DNA from: Antedon mediterranea
Taxonomy: Eukaryota; Echinodermata; Crinoidea; Comatulida; Antedonidae
NCBI RefSeq assembly: GCF_964355755.1
Contig: NC_092677.1
Coordinates: 17,642,101-17,706,100 of the forward strand
Direction of reading: 5' to 3'
Length of the DNA: 64,000 nucleotides
Shown here: in pieces, positions 11,263-23,388 of the stretch
Layout of the letters: every line of letters starts with the position of its first letter
Position numbering within the stretch: position 1 is the stretch's first letter
Translations under genes and position numbers: made by a program
Notes under the pieces: generated by a model
Seen by the model: only the letters and a program-made list of their open reading frames with translations
Database searches by the model: none
Told to the model about the DNA's origin: nothing

Positions 11263-12347
11263 GTTACATTTTTCGACCCCTTTACTTTTTGACATAAATG
11301 GTTATTATAACACAATAAACATGCGCAGAGTCGAATACAGGGATTTTTTTCCAAAAAATGGCTACTTTTCGACCGTTTTACTTTTCGATAAAACTGGTTA
11401 CTATAGCACAATTGACATGCGCAGAACCCATTATTCGACTCTGCACATGTTTATTATGCTATAGTAACCATTTATGTCAAAAGTGGTTACTATAGCACAA
11501 TTGACATTCGCAGAACCCATTATTCGACTCTGCGCATGTTTATTATGCTATAGTACCCATTTATGTCAAAAATTAAAAGTGTCGAAAATCGGCAATTTTT
11601 CAAAAATTTCCCTGTACTATATAGTACAGGGATTTTTTCCAAAAAAAGGTAATTTTCGACCTTTTTACTTTTCGATAAAACTGGTTACTATAGCACAATT
11701 GACATGCTCAGAACCCATTATTCGACTCTGCGCATGTTTATTATGCTATAGTAACCATTTATGTCAAAAGTGGTTACTATAGCACAATTGACATGCGCAG
11801 AACCCATTATTCGTCTCTGCGCATGTTTATTATGCTATAGTAACCATTTATGTCAAAAAATAAAAGGGTCGAAAATCGGACATTTTTCTAAAAACTTCCC
11901 TGTACTATAGTACAGGAATTTTTTTCCAAAAAAACCTAATTTTCGACCTTTTTACTTTTCGATAAAACTGGTTACTATAGCACAATTGACACGCGCAGAA
12001 CCCATTATTCGACTCTGCGCATGTTTATTATACTATAGTAACCATTTATGTCAAAAAATAAAAAGAGTCGAAAATCGGCCATTTTTCGAAAATTCCCCTG
12101 TACTATAAGTACAGAATTTTTTTTCCAAAAAAGAGCTAATTTTCGACCTTTTTACTTTTCGATAAAACTGGTTACTATAGCAAAATTGACGCGTGCAGAA
12201 CCCATTATTCGACTCTGCGCATGTTTATTATGCTATAGTAACCATTTATGTCAAAAACTGGTTACTATAGCACAATTGACATGCGCAGAACCTATTATTC
12301 GATTCGGCGATTTCATTCTATTAAGGCCAATAAGGCACGATTTACTA
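11263..12347. repeat. Tandem array of hairpin-bearing units, left part
   Basis: Units of roughly 200 bp combine a hairpin module of about 75 bp with a spacer (tttttcgaaaattcccctgt, tactatagtacagg, tttcgacctttttactttt). The hairpin has outer arms tggttactatagca / tgctatagtaacca and inner arms acatgcgcaga / tctgcgcatgt around a short loop. Hairpins begin near 11,396, 11,484, 11,681, 11,770, 11,970, 12,167 and 12,258. No coding potential; short open frames here are shadows. Confidence 0.85.
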
Positions 12348-12350
12348 ATA

Positions 12351-13172
12351 GGGCCTGTTTCTGCTGCAACTGCTCAAAATACGGTATAAAAATACGGTAT
12401 AAAATACGGTATTTTTTATACCGTATTTTTTAGTACCCCGTTTCTGCTAACAATACTTCTTGGGTGGTCGTGTTAAATTTCATCTTTTTTACCCCAATTG
12501 CCATTCATTTATTTGATCGATAATTAAAAGTCGCAATAAAGGAAGTTTTACGTCTCACTTTCAACAGCCTAGTCCTAGTGATAGAGATGTTGTGAGAGCA
12601 CTGATAGCATCGTAATGGGGACAATTAATTCGTTCCCTCCCCGAGTTATTGTATTTTGCAATGTTGTACTGCTTTCGCAGGCTCTTCAGCTTTGAGTTTA
12701 CTTGCTTTGGAGACAAGTCTATTCCATACTCCTGCTTTATTTTTTTAGAAATATCTTTATAAATGTGGTTGTCCCTTTTATTACCTTTTAGTTGGCCAGA
12801 CATTTTAGCTTCCCCACACACATTTATTTAGTAAAACTGTGACGTCTTCGCTCCAAATTTTCGCCAAATATATCTATACATGTGTATAAAGCAGCTGACA
12901 GCGACAGAAAATAAAAACACGAATGGTGACCTTTTGTCATGTAAAAAAAAATACGGTATTTTTTATTGGCAGCAGAAACGGGTACAAAAAATACGGTATA
13001 AATTTGTAAATACCGTATTTTATCCACAAATTTTGTGGGGAAAATACGGTATACAAAATACGGTATATTTTTTATGAGCGCAGTTTCTGCTGCCAAAAAT
13101 ATACCGTATATATACGGTATTCAAAAAATACCGTATAATATACGGTATTTAGTTGGCAGCAGAAACAGGGCC
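12351..13172. mobile_element. Harbinger-like non-autonomous element with ATACCGTAT subterminal repeats
   Basis: The termini are gggcctgtttctgctgc and its inverse gcagcagaaacagggcc (one mismatch), flanked on both sides by ATA (12,348-12,350 and 13,173-13,175). Both ends are packed with the palindrome ATACCGTAT and its AATACGGTAT variants. The interior keeps a Myb/SANT-like coding remnant on the minus strand. A 3-bp duplication plus a Myb/SANT protein suggests PIF/Harbinger, but no transposase (DDE) region remains. It interrupts the hairpin array. Confidence 0.7.
12561..12821 (-). pseudogene. Myb/SANT-like DNA-binding protein remnant
   Basis: This 86-codon open frame contains a helix-turn-helix pattern: IYKDISKKIKQEYGIDLSPK, then QVNSKLKSLRKQYN. 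It resembles the second and third helices of the Myb/SANT-like (MADF-type) domain found in the accessory protein of Harbinger transposons. The first tryptophan-bearing helix is missing, and the frame ends soon after the domain. It lies wholly within the element at 12,351-13,172 and probably derives from its second ORF. It is truncated and unlikely to be functional. Confidence 0.55.
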
Positions 13173-13204
13173 ATAGTTTCTTTCCAGGATCTATTAGAGC
13201 CTTA

Positions 13205-13800
13205 AATATGATGTAGACACTTTCGGCCATTTTTCGAAAATTCCCCTGTACTATAAGTACAGGAATTTTTTCCAAAAAAGAGCTAATTTTCGACCTTTTT
13301 ACTTTTCGATAAAACTGGTTATTATAGCACAATTGACACGCGCAGAACCCATTATTCGACTCTGCGCATGTTTATTATGCTATGTAAAAAGTGGTTACTA
13401 TAGCATAATTGACATGCGCAGAACCCATTATTCGTCTCTGCGCATGTTTATTATGCTATAGTAACCATTTATGTCAAAAAATAAAAGGTTCGAAACTCGG
13501 CAATAATTCGAAAATTTCCCTGCACTCATAGTACAGGGATTTTTTCCAAAAAATGGCTAATTTTCGACCTTTTTACTTTTCGATAAAACTGGTTACTATA
13601 GCACAATTGACATGCGCAGAACCCATTATTGGACTCTGCGCATGTTTATTATGCTATAGTAATCATTTATGTCAAAAGTCGTTACTATAGCACAATTGAC
13701 ATACGCAGAACCCATTATTCGACTCTGCGCATGTTTATTATTCTATAGTAACCATTTATTATAATATGTTCTGCGCATGTCAACTTTGCTATAGTAACCA
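13205..13800. repeat. Hairpin-unit array, right part
   Basis: The 11.3-12.3 kb array continues beyond the inserted element. Hairpin modules lie near 13,316, 13,391, 13,588 and 13,678, followed by a half-module (ttctgcgcatgtcaactttg) near 13,770. One copy carries Tyr-like drift (tggactctgcgc) and one has a shortened distal arm. Confidence 0.85.
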
Positions 13801-14280
13801 GTTTTTATCGAAAAATAAAAAGGTCGAAATTTTGCCATTTTTGGAAAAAATTCATATACTATAATGGCCAAATTTCAACCTTTTTATTTTTGGACATAAA
13901 TGGTTACTATACGTCTATAAGAAGATTATAACGCAATATATGCACATATAGCAAAAATATTGCATAATAACAGTATTTTAAAAAGTACGTATTTTGGCCA
14001 TTTTTTCGACCTTGTTATTTTTTGACATAAATGGTTACTATACGTCTATAAGATGATGTATTTTAAAATGTGCGTATTTTGGCCAATTTAAAAAAAAAAT
14101 CACTGTACAGGTGTTTTTCGAAAAATGGCCAAATTTCAACCGTTTTATTTTTGGACATAAATGGTTACTATACGTCTATAAGATGATTATAACGCAATAT
14201 ATGCACCTATATAGCAATAATACTGCATAATAACAGTATTTTAAAAAGTGCGTATTTTGGCCAGGGATTATTTCAAAAAA
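13801..14280. repeat. Related tandem segment, tggttactatacgtctataag type
   Basis: Three copies of gacataaatggttactatac followed by gtctataaga(t/a)gat and a shared tattttaaaa(a/t)gt(g/a)cgtattttggcc tail start near 13,898, 14,019 and 14,153. The middle copy has lost an internal block of about 60 bp. Confidence 0.75.
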
Positions 14281-14980
14281 ACGTCAGTATTTCAGTTAAA
14301 TGATTTTTTTTTCTACTAATTTTTGGTGAAAGTTAATAACTATTATGATACTTCAAAATATTTTCACATTTTTTCGAAATCTTTTTAAATTTTTTTTTTG
14401 GAATTAGTCAATAGGCCTACATCTGTATTTTTTGTGTATTTTTAAATTTATTTTTGGCCTATATTTGATGACATTTAACACCAAAATCAAGCAATGATGG
14501 AAATTATATTTGCGAATATATTGCCTTATAAGCATCTTATAGGATCATAAAACTTGACCATTTCATTTGTTGATACTTATAATTGTAAATTTATATTATC
14601 GCATAAAATTGAATTTTGAAAACGTTATATTTTGCCCATTTTAAGAAATAGAATACCTGTTTATTATAGTACAGGGAATTTTTCGAAAAATTGCAAAAAA
14701 AAACGTCCTTTTTATTTTTAAAAACAAATTATGACCTTTTCGAGGAACATGCGCAGATAACAGTGATTCTGCACATGTCATTTTCTTTTTTTTTCATTTT
14801 GCAATTTTCTTGAAACTTTCATGGATTTTTTCCAAAATTTGCCAAATATCGGCTGTTTAAAAAAAAAGTTTGGAGATAACATGCGCAGACCAAATTATGT
14901 GATTCTGCGCATGTTTTATAAACAAATAAAAGAATACAATTTTGGAAATTTCTTAGTCGAAAATGGTCAAATTTTGACTA
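14281..14980. other. AT-rich flank with T1 fragment and decayed hairpin-array sequence
   Basis: From about 14,283 to 14,430 the sequence matches an internal part of transposon T1 (tcagtatttcagttaaatga, ttaataactattatgatact). Around 14,640-14,930 there are decayed relatives of the hairpin units, such as agtacagggaatttttcgaa, gaacatgcgcaga and tgattctgcgcatg. No coding sequence is seen. Confidence 0.55.
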
Positions 14981-14985
14981 ATTTT

Positions 14986-15275
14986 GAGTGAGTGAGTGAG
15001 TGAGTGGCCGAGCGGTTAAGACAGTGGAACCGTAATCACGTAGCCATAACATCGGCAGGGGTTCGAGGCTCACTCACTCCATGGTTCTGGTGGTAGAACG
15101 AGTCTTCTCGGACAAAGACTATAAACCGTAGGTCCAGTGTACACAACTTGCTCGTGTGCACTTTAAAGAACCTAGTACATCTTTCGAGACGAGTAGGGGG
15201 TTACCCCGGTGTATTAGTACATCACAGCCACTGATCACCAACTGGTTCTTTGACCCAGTATAAAGATAAAACAAA
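14986..15275 (+). mobile_element. tRNA-headed SINE with conserved-type core
   Basis: The 5' part folds like a long-variable-arm tRNA. Acceptor arms are gagtgag and ctcactc, box A is gtggccgagcggttaag, and box B is ggttcgaggct. The body has cggacaaagactataaaccg, taggtccagtgtacac, actttaaagaacc and gacgagtaggggg, and the element ends near cagtataaag with an (aaac)n tail. The core resembles the conserved central domain of metazoan SINEs (Meta-type, by recollection) and is shared with the 5S-headed element at 62.9-63.2 kb. Pol III would transcribe it; mobility depends on a LINE. Confidence 0.8.
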
Positions 15276-15639
15276 CAAACAAAACAATTTGGTAATATGG
15301 CTGGCTGTATGCACATGGCAATATAGGCAACTAATATTGGAATTACAAAGTCTATAGGATATGATTCTAAATAATAATTCACCTTTTCCCTGCCACATTA
15401 TGATGATAAGGCTAGTGATTGAAGAGAATATTATCCTTCTCACCTAGATGAGCTAAAAGAATGGTTATCAGTACCCTTTCTAGGCTGATAACTTAGAAGT
15501 CTAAATAGTAGTAGAGTGCGGCTTCTTGGCTTCGAAGAAAATACCTTGTGATAGGTCTACAATGTCTGTTTTTTTAAAATAATGCTGATACAGGTATAAA
15601 CATTTTTGAAATAATAGAATAATATTTGGGCTTAGATTT

Positions 15640-16530
15640 TGCGCTTGAATGTTAACATTTATTTTTGTTTTAATAAATGTTGTAAATCTTAACATTGTAA
15701 ATAAACCTACAATAATCGAATGTTGCAAAGGTTAACATGGAGCTGCAGCTTGGTGGTTAAAATGTTTGCCTTACAATTCCAATATGAATGAAACAATAAT
15801 TTAAAAAACAAAAGCTTCAAAAACTTATTATTTCTAATGTTAACATTACATTAAAATTCTAATTATTAAATGTTGCAAATGTTAATATTTGAACAATTAC
15901 ATCTAGATTTACTTTCTCTAAACAACTTAAAGAACTACTTTTATTTAAGTATATAAAAGAATAATCTATAATTTACAATGTTTTATATATTGTTAATTCA
16001 TCAAATATTATCTATTGAACTGATATGGTTTTGTTTATTACAGTATAGTACATACAGCACTTTATGTTATGTTATTTATTTATTATTCAACATTTTTGGA
16101 TTTGTTTTTGACGTTATCAAATTTTTATTTTCTTTTAAGTTCTGTTATTTATTTGTTAATTTCGTAGCTTAATGAAATTGTTTTTGTTTGATACAATAAA
16201 GAAGAATCGTATAATCTTATAATAATCAAATAATTAAATGTTGCAAATGTTAAAGATGTATTGTCCCCAAAAAACATAAACAAATTAAATAGTCCATTTT
16301 GCAGCTTTATTAAAGTTAATCACTTTCGTAAAAAAAAAAAACGGAGAAAAAATAATGTTTCCACTTATAAAAGGACAACATTTTATAATAATTTTTTTCT
16401 CCAATTGTTGGTAAAAGCTAATAACTATTATGTAACATTAAAATCGCATATTCAACAACAAAAATGTCCAGGGGTACAATCTACATTTTTTTAAACAAAC
16501 GCTTTTAAATAATTAAATGTTGCAAATGTT
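15640..16530. repeat. Dispersed single copies of the GTTAAC-type motif
   Basis: Isolated copies of aaatgttg(c/t)aaatgttaac-like sequence lie near 15,676, 15,719, 15,867, 16,238 and 16,518, upstream of the dense array that starts at about 16,640. A T1-transposon fragment (agatgtattgtcccc) lies at 16,254. Confidence 0.7.
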
Positions 16531-16639
16531 AACATTATTAAACTAAATGTTGAATCACAAAATAAACGTATTAAACCCATTGTCTGACGGACAATTTGAC
16601 TATTTTTTGCTTAAATTACAGCTTTTTTCTCTCGATCGA

Positions 16640-17375
16640 ATATTTAACAATTTAAATGTTGTAATTGTTAAAATTTTAATGTTGTAATTGTTAACATGTA
16701 AATGTTGTAATTGTTAACATTTAAATGTTGTAATTGTTAACATTTAAATGTTGCAATTGTTAACATTTAAATGTTGTAATTGTTAACATGTAAATGTTGT
16801 AACTGTTAACATTCAAATGTTGTAATTGTTAACATTTAAATGTTTTAATTGTTAACATGTAAATGTTGTAATTGTTAACATTAAAATGTTGTAATTGTTA
16901 ACATTAAAATGTTGTAATTGTTAACATTAAAATGTTGTAATTGTTAACATGTAAATGTTGTAATTGTTAACATTAAAATGTTGTAATTGTTAACATGTTA
17001 ATGTTGTAATTGTTAACATTTAAATGTTGTAATTGTTAACATTTAATATTGTAATTCTTAACATTTAAATGTTGTAATTGTTAACATTTAAATGTTGTAA
17101 TTGTTAACATTTAATATTGTAATTCTTAACATTTAAATGTTGTAATTGTTAACATGTAAATGTTGTAATTGTTAACATTAAAATGTTGTAATTGTTAACA
17201 TGTTAATGTTGTAATTGTTAACATTTAAATGTTGTAATTGTTAACATTTAATATTGTAATTCTTAACATTTAAATGTTGTAATTGTTAACATTTAAATGT
17301 TGTAATTGTTAACATTTAATATTGTAATTCTTAACATTTAAATGTTGTAATTGTTAACATTTAAATGTTGTAAAT
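16640..17375. repeat. Satellite, 23-bp unit centred on GTTAAC, about 32 copies
   Basis: The unit is aatgttgtaattgttaac plus attta. It contains the palindrome GTTAAC, and neighbouring units together form longer palindromes (ttaacatttaaatgtt). A 22-bp variant (taatattgtaattcttaac) occurs at 17,044, 17,112, 17,249 and 17,317. This defines a 68-bp three-unit block and a 205-bp block that is itself duplicated. Confidence 0.95.
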
Positions 17376-19870
17376 GTATTCCAAATAACAGAAGTTTTAT
17401 TTAAAGATATATTGTCAAGTATGCCATTTTAATAGCACATACTACGTAACTACATAATAGTTATTTGACCAAAAATTGGATTCTTAAAAAAAAACCCAAG
17501 TTGTCTGTCAGACAATGCTTTTTTGGGTTAAATTTAACCGTTTATTTTGTCTTTTTACAAGTGAAAGGGTGTTTTTTCCCTATGGAAGTGAACGTCAATA
17601 TATCTGCAAAAGGCCTATTCAAAGTTTGATTATAGGTATATATTAGGTATAATCTTTATTTTTCATGATTTTTGGGGCAATACATTATTGTTGTATGTTG
17701 TTATTTAGTTTGTTCTCAATTATGATATGTTTTTGCTAAATAAAATAGAATAAATAATAAAGCAATTTGAAAACTGTACTATAGATCAAAGAAACTCGAA
17801 ACAAATCTGAAAATCATTATTTTCTTATATTTTTTTTTCTAAAACATTCTAAAATCTGAGAACATTTACACAATATCGGATTATTTAACTATTTACAATT
17901 CAGAAAATGCTATCATGAAATAACAATTAAAATCTAAAGTATATTTTAAATAACATAACAATTTAAAAATTGTTATTATTTACGAAAGAAAACAACTAAA
18001 TTTATGTGGAAATTCTAATAAAATTAAAAACACATTGATTTTTATGCATTTTACACAATACACAATTTTAAACATACTGTATATGCCTACTATAATAACA
18101 CTGGTTTGCTGTTGTGCCCGATGGACTAGTGGTTTGGTTTTCTAGGCATAGGAACTGCTCGGCATATCAACAATTCATGTAAACATTACATTTTTGCAAC
18201 TACTCAAACTGCAACAGATACAGTACTGAAATAAAATGCTCATTTTCAACACAATTATCAATTAATGGTAATGATGAAGATATCTATTTGTTGTACTATT
18301 CAATGCACAAATTATTTCAAAAGCTTAAATTACTTATTGCACAATAAAAAAAATTTATAAAGAACAATTGATCTGTTTCAAAACTACTGTAGCCTATGTG
18401 AGTACTATTCACATACAGTACGTTGACGTTTGTATGACAGTCTTCGGGTAAATTTGGTTAATTTTTTTGGTCTTTTTAAATCACAGATATAGATATACTG
18501 TACAACCGTTTCTCGGTACTGCCTCTAGATTTATCCAGTATGGTAGGAATATTCTGGAATATCGTATCATAGTATCATAGACCTTAACCTTTCATGAGAA
18601 TGGACCACATGTGATACAACTGAGATGCTGTCTTCTTATTCCTATGATACTTGGCAAATATTGTAGTATGTGGAGATACAGCACTTAGAATCGAGCAAGA
18701 TATACGCGATTTAATTATGTTGTGGTTACCGTGAAAAAATCGAAATCGATTTTACGGAGCTGGCCGACTTGGAAAAATGACGTAATGCAGTCTCATATCC
18801 CCGTAAAATAAAGGCTCTCCCACGGCCAACCATACCTGGAAATTGAAAAGCGATCCAAATATGATATGTTTCATTTATTCTTTCAATATTAGTATGCTGT
18901 TTTTCGAAGTGGTTAAACACATAAGCTAAGATCGAGTAGCAGAATAAACAAACAATATAAAATTATTAATTTCTTTTCAGACTTTTTGTTGGTTATGGTA
19001 GCATACAGTTACATAATATTGTTTAGAGGTTTGCATGGCGAATAAACTCTAGTAAGTCAGAGCTTTACCCGTATAACAATGTTCTCTCGTCTCGACGATT
19101 GATCTGTAATTTTGAATTTGAACGTGTACATTTAAAATAAAAATACATTAAAAGAAAGATTACATGAAAAGTAAGAGATCTACTGCAATATGATCGATGT
19201 AAATGATTTTAGTTTAAGTTTATGATTACACAGCTTGCTAAATAATTACACAAATGGGTTAAAGAGTAAACAAAATGCAATAGAATAATTTTGACCTTGT
19301 CTCTAAGATGGGACACAACTTGTTAAAAGGTTACCAATGCTATACTGTCATCGTACGTAGACAAATTTACTTTCAAAATATCATTAGAATGATTGGTATA
19401 TGTAGGTCTATTGTAAGCACACACTAACGTATATTGAATTGGTTTTAGGGAAAGTTTGATATTCTGAATGTGCGAATTTGGCAAGAGTGTAGACTAGGTT
19501 TTACTACAAAACGTTATCAAACTTTTATTTGGTAGTAAATACTAGGCTTAAACATTCTACTTTATCACCATACAATTTATTATTTAAAATATACTTCCAA
19601 TTACCAATAAAAAAATCTAAAATGGAGCAGTTGTGCCTAAAATAACAATATATTATAACACTATTTACTACAATATATACACTTTGAATACTATATTAAT
19701 ATTAATTTATGTGTTGAATAGCATATTGTTGATACATTCATTTAATTTTACTAGTAATATAATACACTACATGTAATAACCATACTAATGCACTAATAAA
19801 ACTATCAGTGCATTAATAATAATAACGTTTATTATCATAATAATACATTAATTATACATATATATATATA
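17376..19870. other. AT-rich DNA without recognised genes
   Basis: A T1-related fragment occupies about 17,397-17,690 (aaagatatattgtc at one end, ggggcaatacatt at the other). The rest is AT-rich sequence with no coding frame, no splice-bounded exon that I could defend and no structured RNA that I recognise. Confidence 0.5.
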
Positions 19871-19888
19871 TATATTTCGAAACCTGAG

Positions 19889-19933
19889 CTGCACTGACGA
19901 GATCTAATAAGATCGAAACAGTACTGTCTGCAG
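19889..19933 (+). ncRNA. Type I hammerhead ribozyme, copy 1
   Basis: All conserved parts are present. Stem I is ctgca paired with tgcag. The core is CTGACGA (19,894-19,900). Stem II is gatct/agatc with loop aata. GAAA follows at 19,915-19,918, and stem III is acag/ctgt closed by a two-base loop (ta). The predicted cleavage is after C at 19,928 (GTC). Such short stem III type I hammerheads are known from Penelope-like retroelements and other repeats. The motif sits alone inside a (TA)n tract and is identical to the copy at 36,579. Confidence 0.85.
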
Positions 19934-20621
19934 ATTGGATATATATATATATATACAGACTACAAGTGCACTAATCATATTGTACTACTTTATGCACTGT
20001 GCATGAAGTATGCACTTATGATCTAATTTACATATTCAAGGTGATAATATTAGGAAACCGCTGCAGCATTCACTGCCTCAATTGCATACCAATTAAATTT
20101 GATTATTATTTGCATAAATAATTAGTTTGCTTTTAATCATTTTTGAGTAGAACCTAATAATTTCAGTTGGAATGGTTATTTAATCTATAGTATAGTACTG
20201 CAGGCTAAGGTCATAATTAGCCTTTGAGTACTGCAGGCTAAGGAAATCATATAGCCCATAGGTGATCTTGCACACACCTACCTTTTGTAGGCTGGGTTAG
20301 CACGGAAACAATATAATTCTGGGCTTTGTAAGGAGGTTAGGCAAGGGCTAGCACACAAACCTATTAAAAAACAGAAGTTATGTTGTGCAGTATTGTAAAA
20401 TGTCCAATTCTGCTTTATATTCATAAATTTCACCAGTATTGAGGTAGTACATAGGAATGTGTTCTTTATATACAGTACCATTAAACCTGTCATTTGATTG
20501 TGGGTACCATGATATTCTTTATTGAACTCTTACTCAAATAATGAATACAAAAGATGAAATGTTCTATTTTCATTCCACTTAGGCTGTTAATAATTTGTAC
20601 TCATAAAAATTCATCATTTAC

Positions 20622-21284
20622 CTCCGCCAAGGAGGTATATGTAATCGGTAGCGTGTGTTTGTTTGTTTGTTTGTTTGCTTGTTAGCAGGATTACTCAAAA
20701 AGTAATTACAAGATCTTTACCAAAATGAATATACAGATAGATATGTGGTCAAGGACCATTCCATTAAATTTTGGGACCATTGTCCCAATTCTGGACCACT
20801 TTTTAGTATACTTTTCAGACCTGCTAGTGTTAAAAGATAGGACAGAATTTTTCAAAAACCGGCGAGCAGTCTTAAAGTAACAAGTATACTGAAATTGCAT
20901 TTTCTCGAGAACTACTTGTCAAAAAAACTTCATTTTTGTACAAGAGGCAAAAGTTATAATTTGTGATTTGTAATTTTAAAACATAATTTGATTTAATGTG
21001 CACGTATTTTGATGCCAGTAGTTTAAAAAACCTATTTTCTTTTCAAATTCACTCGTTTGATTTTCGTGTTTCTGTTCTATTGTTAGTCAACTGAAGCTAT
21101 TGTTAATGGAAAGGCTTGTTACATAACCATTACACCAAACTCGCATACACATGCTTGTAGTGAAATTAGCCTAAATCACAAACAGCATTAAGACACACAA
21201 ATATATATATATATTTTTGTTTTACCGGAGAAATAGAATTTCACAGTAGGCGGAGGTATGCACTCTCGGAGTGGCTTTCTAGTT
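20622..21284. mobile_element. Dispersed repeat family R1, copy 2
   Basis: Co-linear with 3228-3880 over its whole length: ctccgccaaggaggtatatg at the start, cggagtggctttctagttt at the end. It contains (gttt)n near 20,660, and the two copies differ by scattered substitutions and small indels. No ORF of its own. Confidence 0.7.
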
Positions 21285-21404
21285 TGTATATGTTTTTGCT
21301 AAATCATACGAGTACTGTATTAATTATTAGTGAGTTGTCAAGAAATTAATTGTTTTAGCATTGTTACTACTGTAGTTCATTGTGCCAGAGGAAAATACAA
21401 ACTC

Positions 21405-21725
21405 TTGACCAATGGCAGGATTGCTTTGAACCATGGTTATGAATGTATACCGTAATGTACCACGATGTACTTGCTACCATGCAATCGCTAATAGCTACCA
21501 AGAAATGCGGTCAGTCACATGGTGATAACCATGTCTTCATCATAGTACTCCATCCACCAATCACAACGCTATGCCAATTGTCAACAATACACATGAACAC
21601 ATGATGTTTATCCTCAACAGCAAATCAAAAATGTTCAGTTAGCGATGTATCACCAACAGCCAATCAAGAGTCACAAAGAGGTAAACAGCACCCACTTAAA
21701 ATGAGATCAAATGTACTGGCCAATC
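21405..21725 (+). promoter_or_regulatory. Loose group of CCAAT boxes
   Basis: CCAAT occurs in the plus orientation at 21,409, 21,557, 21,659 and 21,720, mostly as CCAATCA. The spacing is irregular and the site is just 3' of a candidate terminal exon of a minus-strand gene. A promoter role is therefore weakly supported. Confidence 0.2.
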
Positions 21726-21814
21726 AAAATACTGCACAGTATAACTTAATAAAACTTTTATTCTCAAAGTCAAATTTTAGAGATTTTTTTCATTAGATTT
21801 TTTTACCACTTTAT

Positions 21815-21890
21815 TCAGATGTATGTTGATGTCGATGATGCTCTAATATTGGAATCTGATCCACTTTTATGAAAATCTCCAGGCTGATTT
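21815..21890 (-). CDS. Candidate terminal exon of unidentified minus-strand gene
   Basis: The acceptor acttttacag is followed by an open frame that reads NQPGDFHKSGSDSN, IRASSTSTYI and stops at TGA. The AATAAA overlapping the stop (tgaataaag) could serve as the poly(A) signal. The predicted end STYI would fit a class I PDZ-binding motif. This frame requires the preceding exon to end in phase 2, whereas the nearest upstream exon candidate (23,389-23,672) ends in phase 0 at its best donor. An intervening exon or another donor would be needed. A second frame is also open here (ending HQHTSE), so coding status is uncertain. Confidence 0.35.
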
Positions 21891-21899
21891 CTGTAAAAG

Positions 21900-23380
21900 T
21901 AAAAAAAATGTTTAGATACAGCAATTACAAAAACAAAAAGCACTTTAAATATAGTTATAAATACGCAAATTAAATGTGTGTACATTCAATCGGGAGGCTT
22001 TATAAAGTTTATAGTATAGGGGCGAGTTTACAGATTGGTATAGTATTATACATCTATTGCAACATTATAGGCAATACTATGACACAGTACAGCTGTCAGA
22101 TAACCTTTAATACCTTATGACAGACATAAAGACATGAATACACAAACAAAAAGATATGCAGACAAATGATTATTAATTACTAATATAAATGTTGCAGATT
22201 GTTGAAGAACAAACAAGACACATATTATGCATTGCAGACATAAACAACAAGCATGCTAGATAACATACAGCAGACAATCAAGACAAAATTTGGACAGGCA
22301 AGCAGACCAAATAAATAGAACAAAGTTATTCCTTCATGTTTTAACAGTACAGTCAACCTTCTCATTTACACTTCTTTAGCTCTCAATGATGTCATTGCTA
22401 TAATGTTTAAAAAATTTGTTTGTTGTTTTTGTGGAAAAAAAACCTAAATTGCAAAAGCATCTTAAGTTTACTTTAAATTAGTAGTTATAGTGGAATAAAA
22501 TAAGTATTTTCTAATAAGTATTGATAGTATAGGGTTTCATCTGAACTTTCTCATTCACAAACTGCCTTCATTCAGACCAAGGGGTATATAAATGGAAAGG
22601 TAGACTGTATATTGCATATCTTGTGATGATTTGACCACAAATACGATCTTCTGTAGTCTAGTGGTTAGGGTGCCCGAAAGATGTTTTACCCGGTTTTATG
22701 ACATATTCTTAATTTGTACACTGTTATTGTTGATTCGTATTACACATAGCATAGCAGACATGATACATTATGCAACAGCCAAGCATGCAGAATTTAGGTA
22801 AAATTGCGTACCCAGCAAAACTGTTTTTCGCCATTTTTATGGTTGATGGTACTGCTGGTGGTGGCATTAACTATATCAACATATGGTTAAGGAAAAAAAC
22901 AAAACAACACAATTATAATAGTAAAACTAGATTGATTTGCATCAATCACTCGGCTATTTATTTTTCCTTGGAGTTACGGTTTTATCAGGCAATTAGGCAT
23001 TTTTAGTGAAAGTGAATAACTATTGTGAAAAAACAACTAATTATATACTGTATAAAATGGCTATAGAAAAATTACTCATAATTTAGACAAATTGCAATTA
23101 AACAAAAAGGTATAGGTGTGTGTAAATATTGAAGAAACAATCATAAACAAAATTAAAAATCAAATCAACATGTTTCATTTAAATCAAATTTAACACATTA
23201 CTTCTAATTTTCAAATTTATGGTGAAATTAAAACATGTGAAAGTATGATACTTAAATTGGTAATTATGTTTAATCAAAAAAAAGTTAACCTTAGATGTTC
23301 TTACATTTAGGTTGGTCATTCTTGGGCAACATACCATTTTTAAAATAAAATGTTATCATGTAAGAGAATGAATTAAAAAA
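21900..23380. other. Presumed intronic DNA
   Basis: AT-rich sequence with no defended exon. Around 22,650 there is a partial tRNA-like 5' half (tctgtagtctagtggttagg) without a matching 3' half, probably a SINE fragment. Confidence 0.4.
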
Positions 23381-23388
23381 AAACCTAC

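Noticed and set aside
18115-18180. tRNA-like box A string gatggactagtggtttgg
   Set aside because: No box B or cloverleaf follows within tRNA distance.
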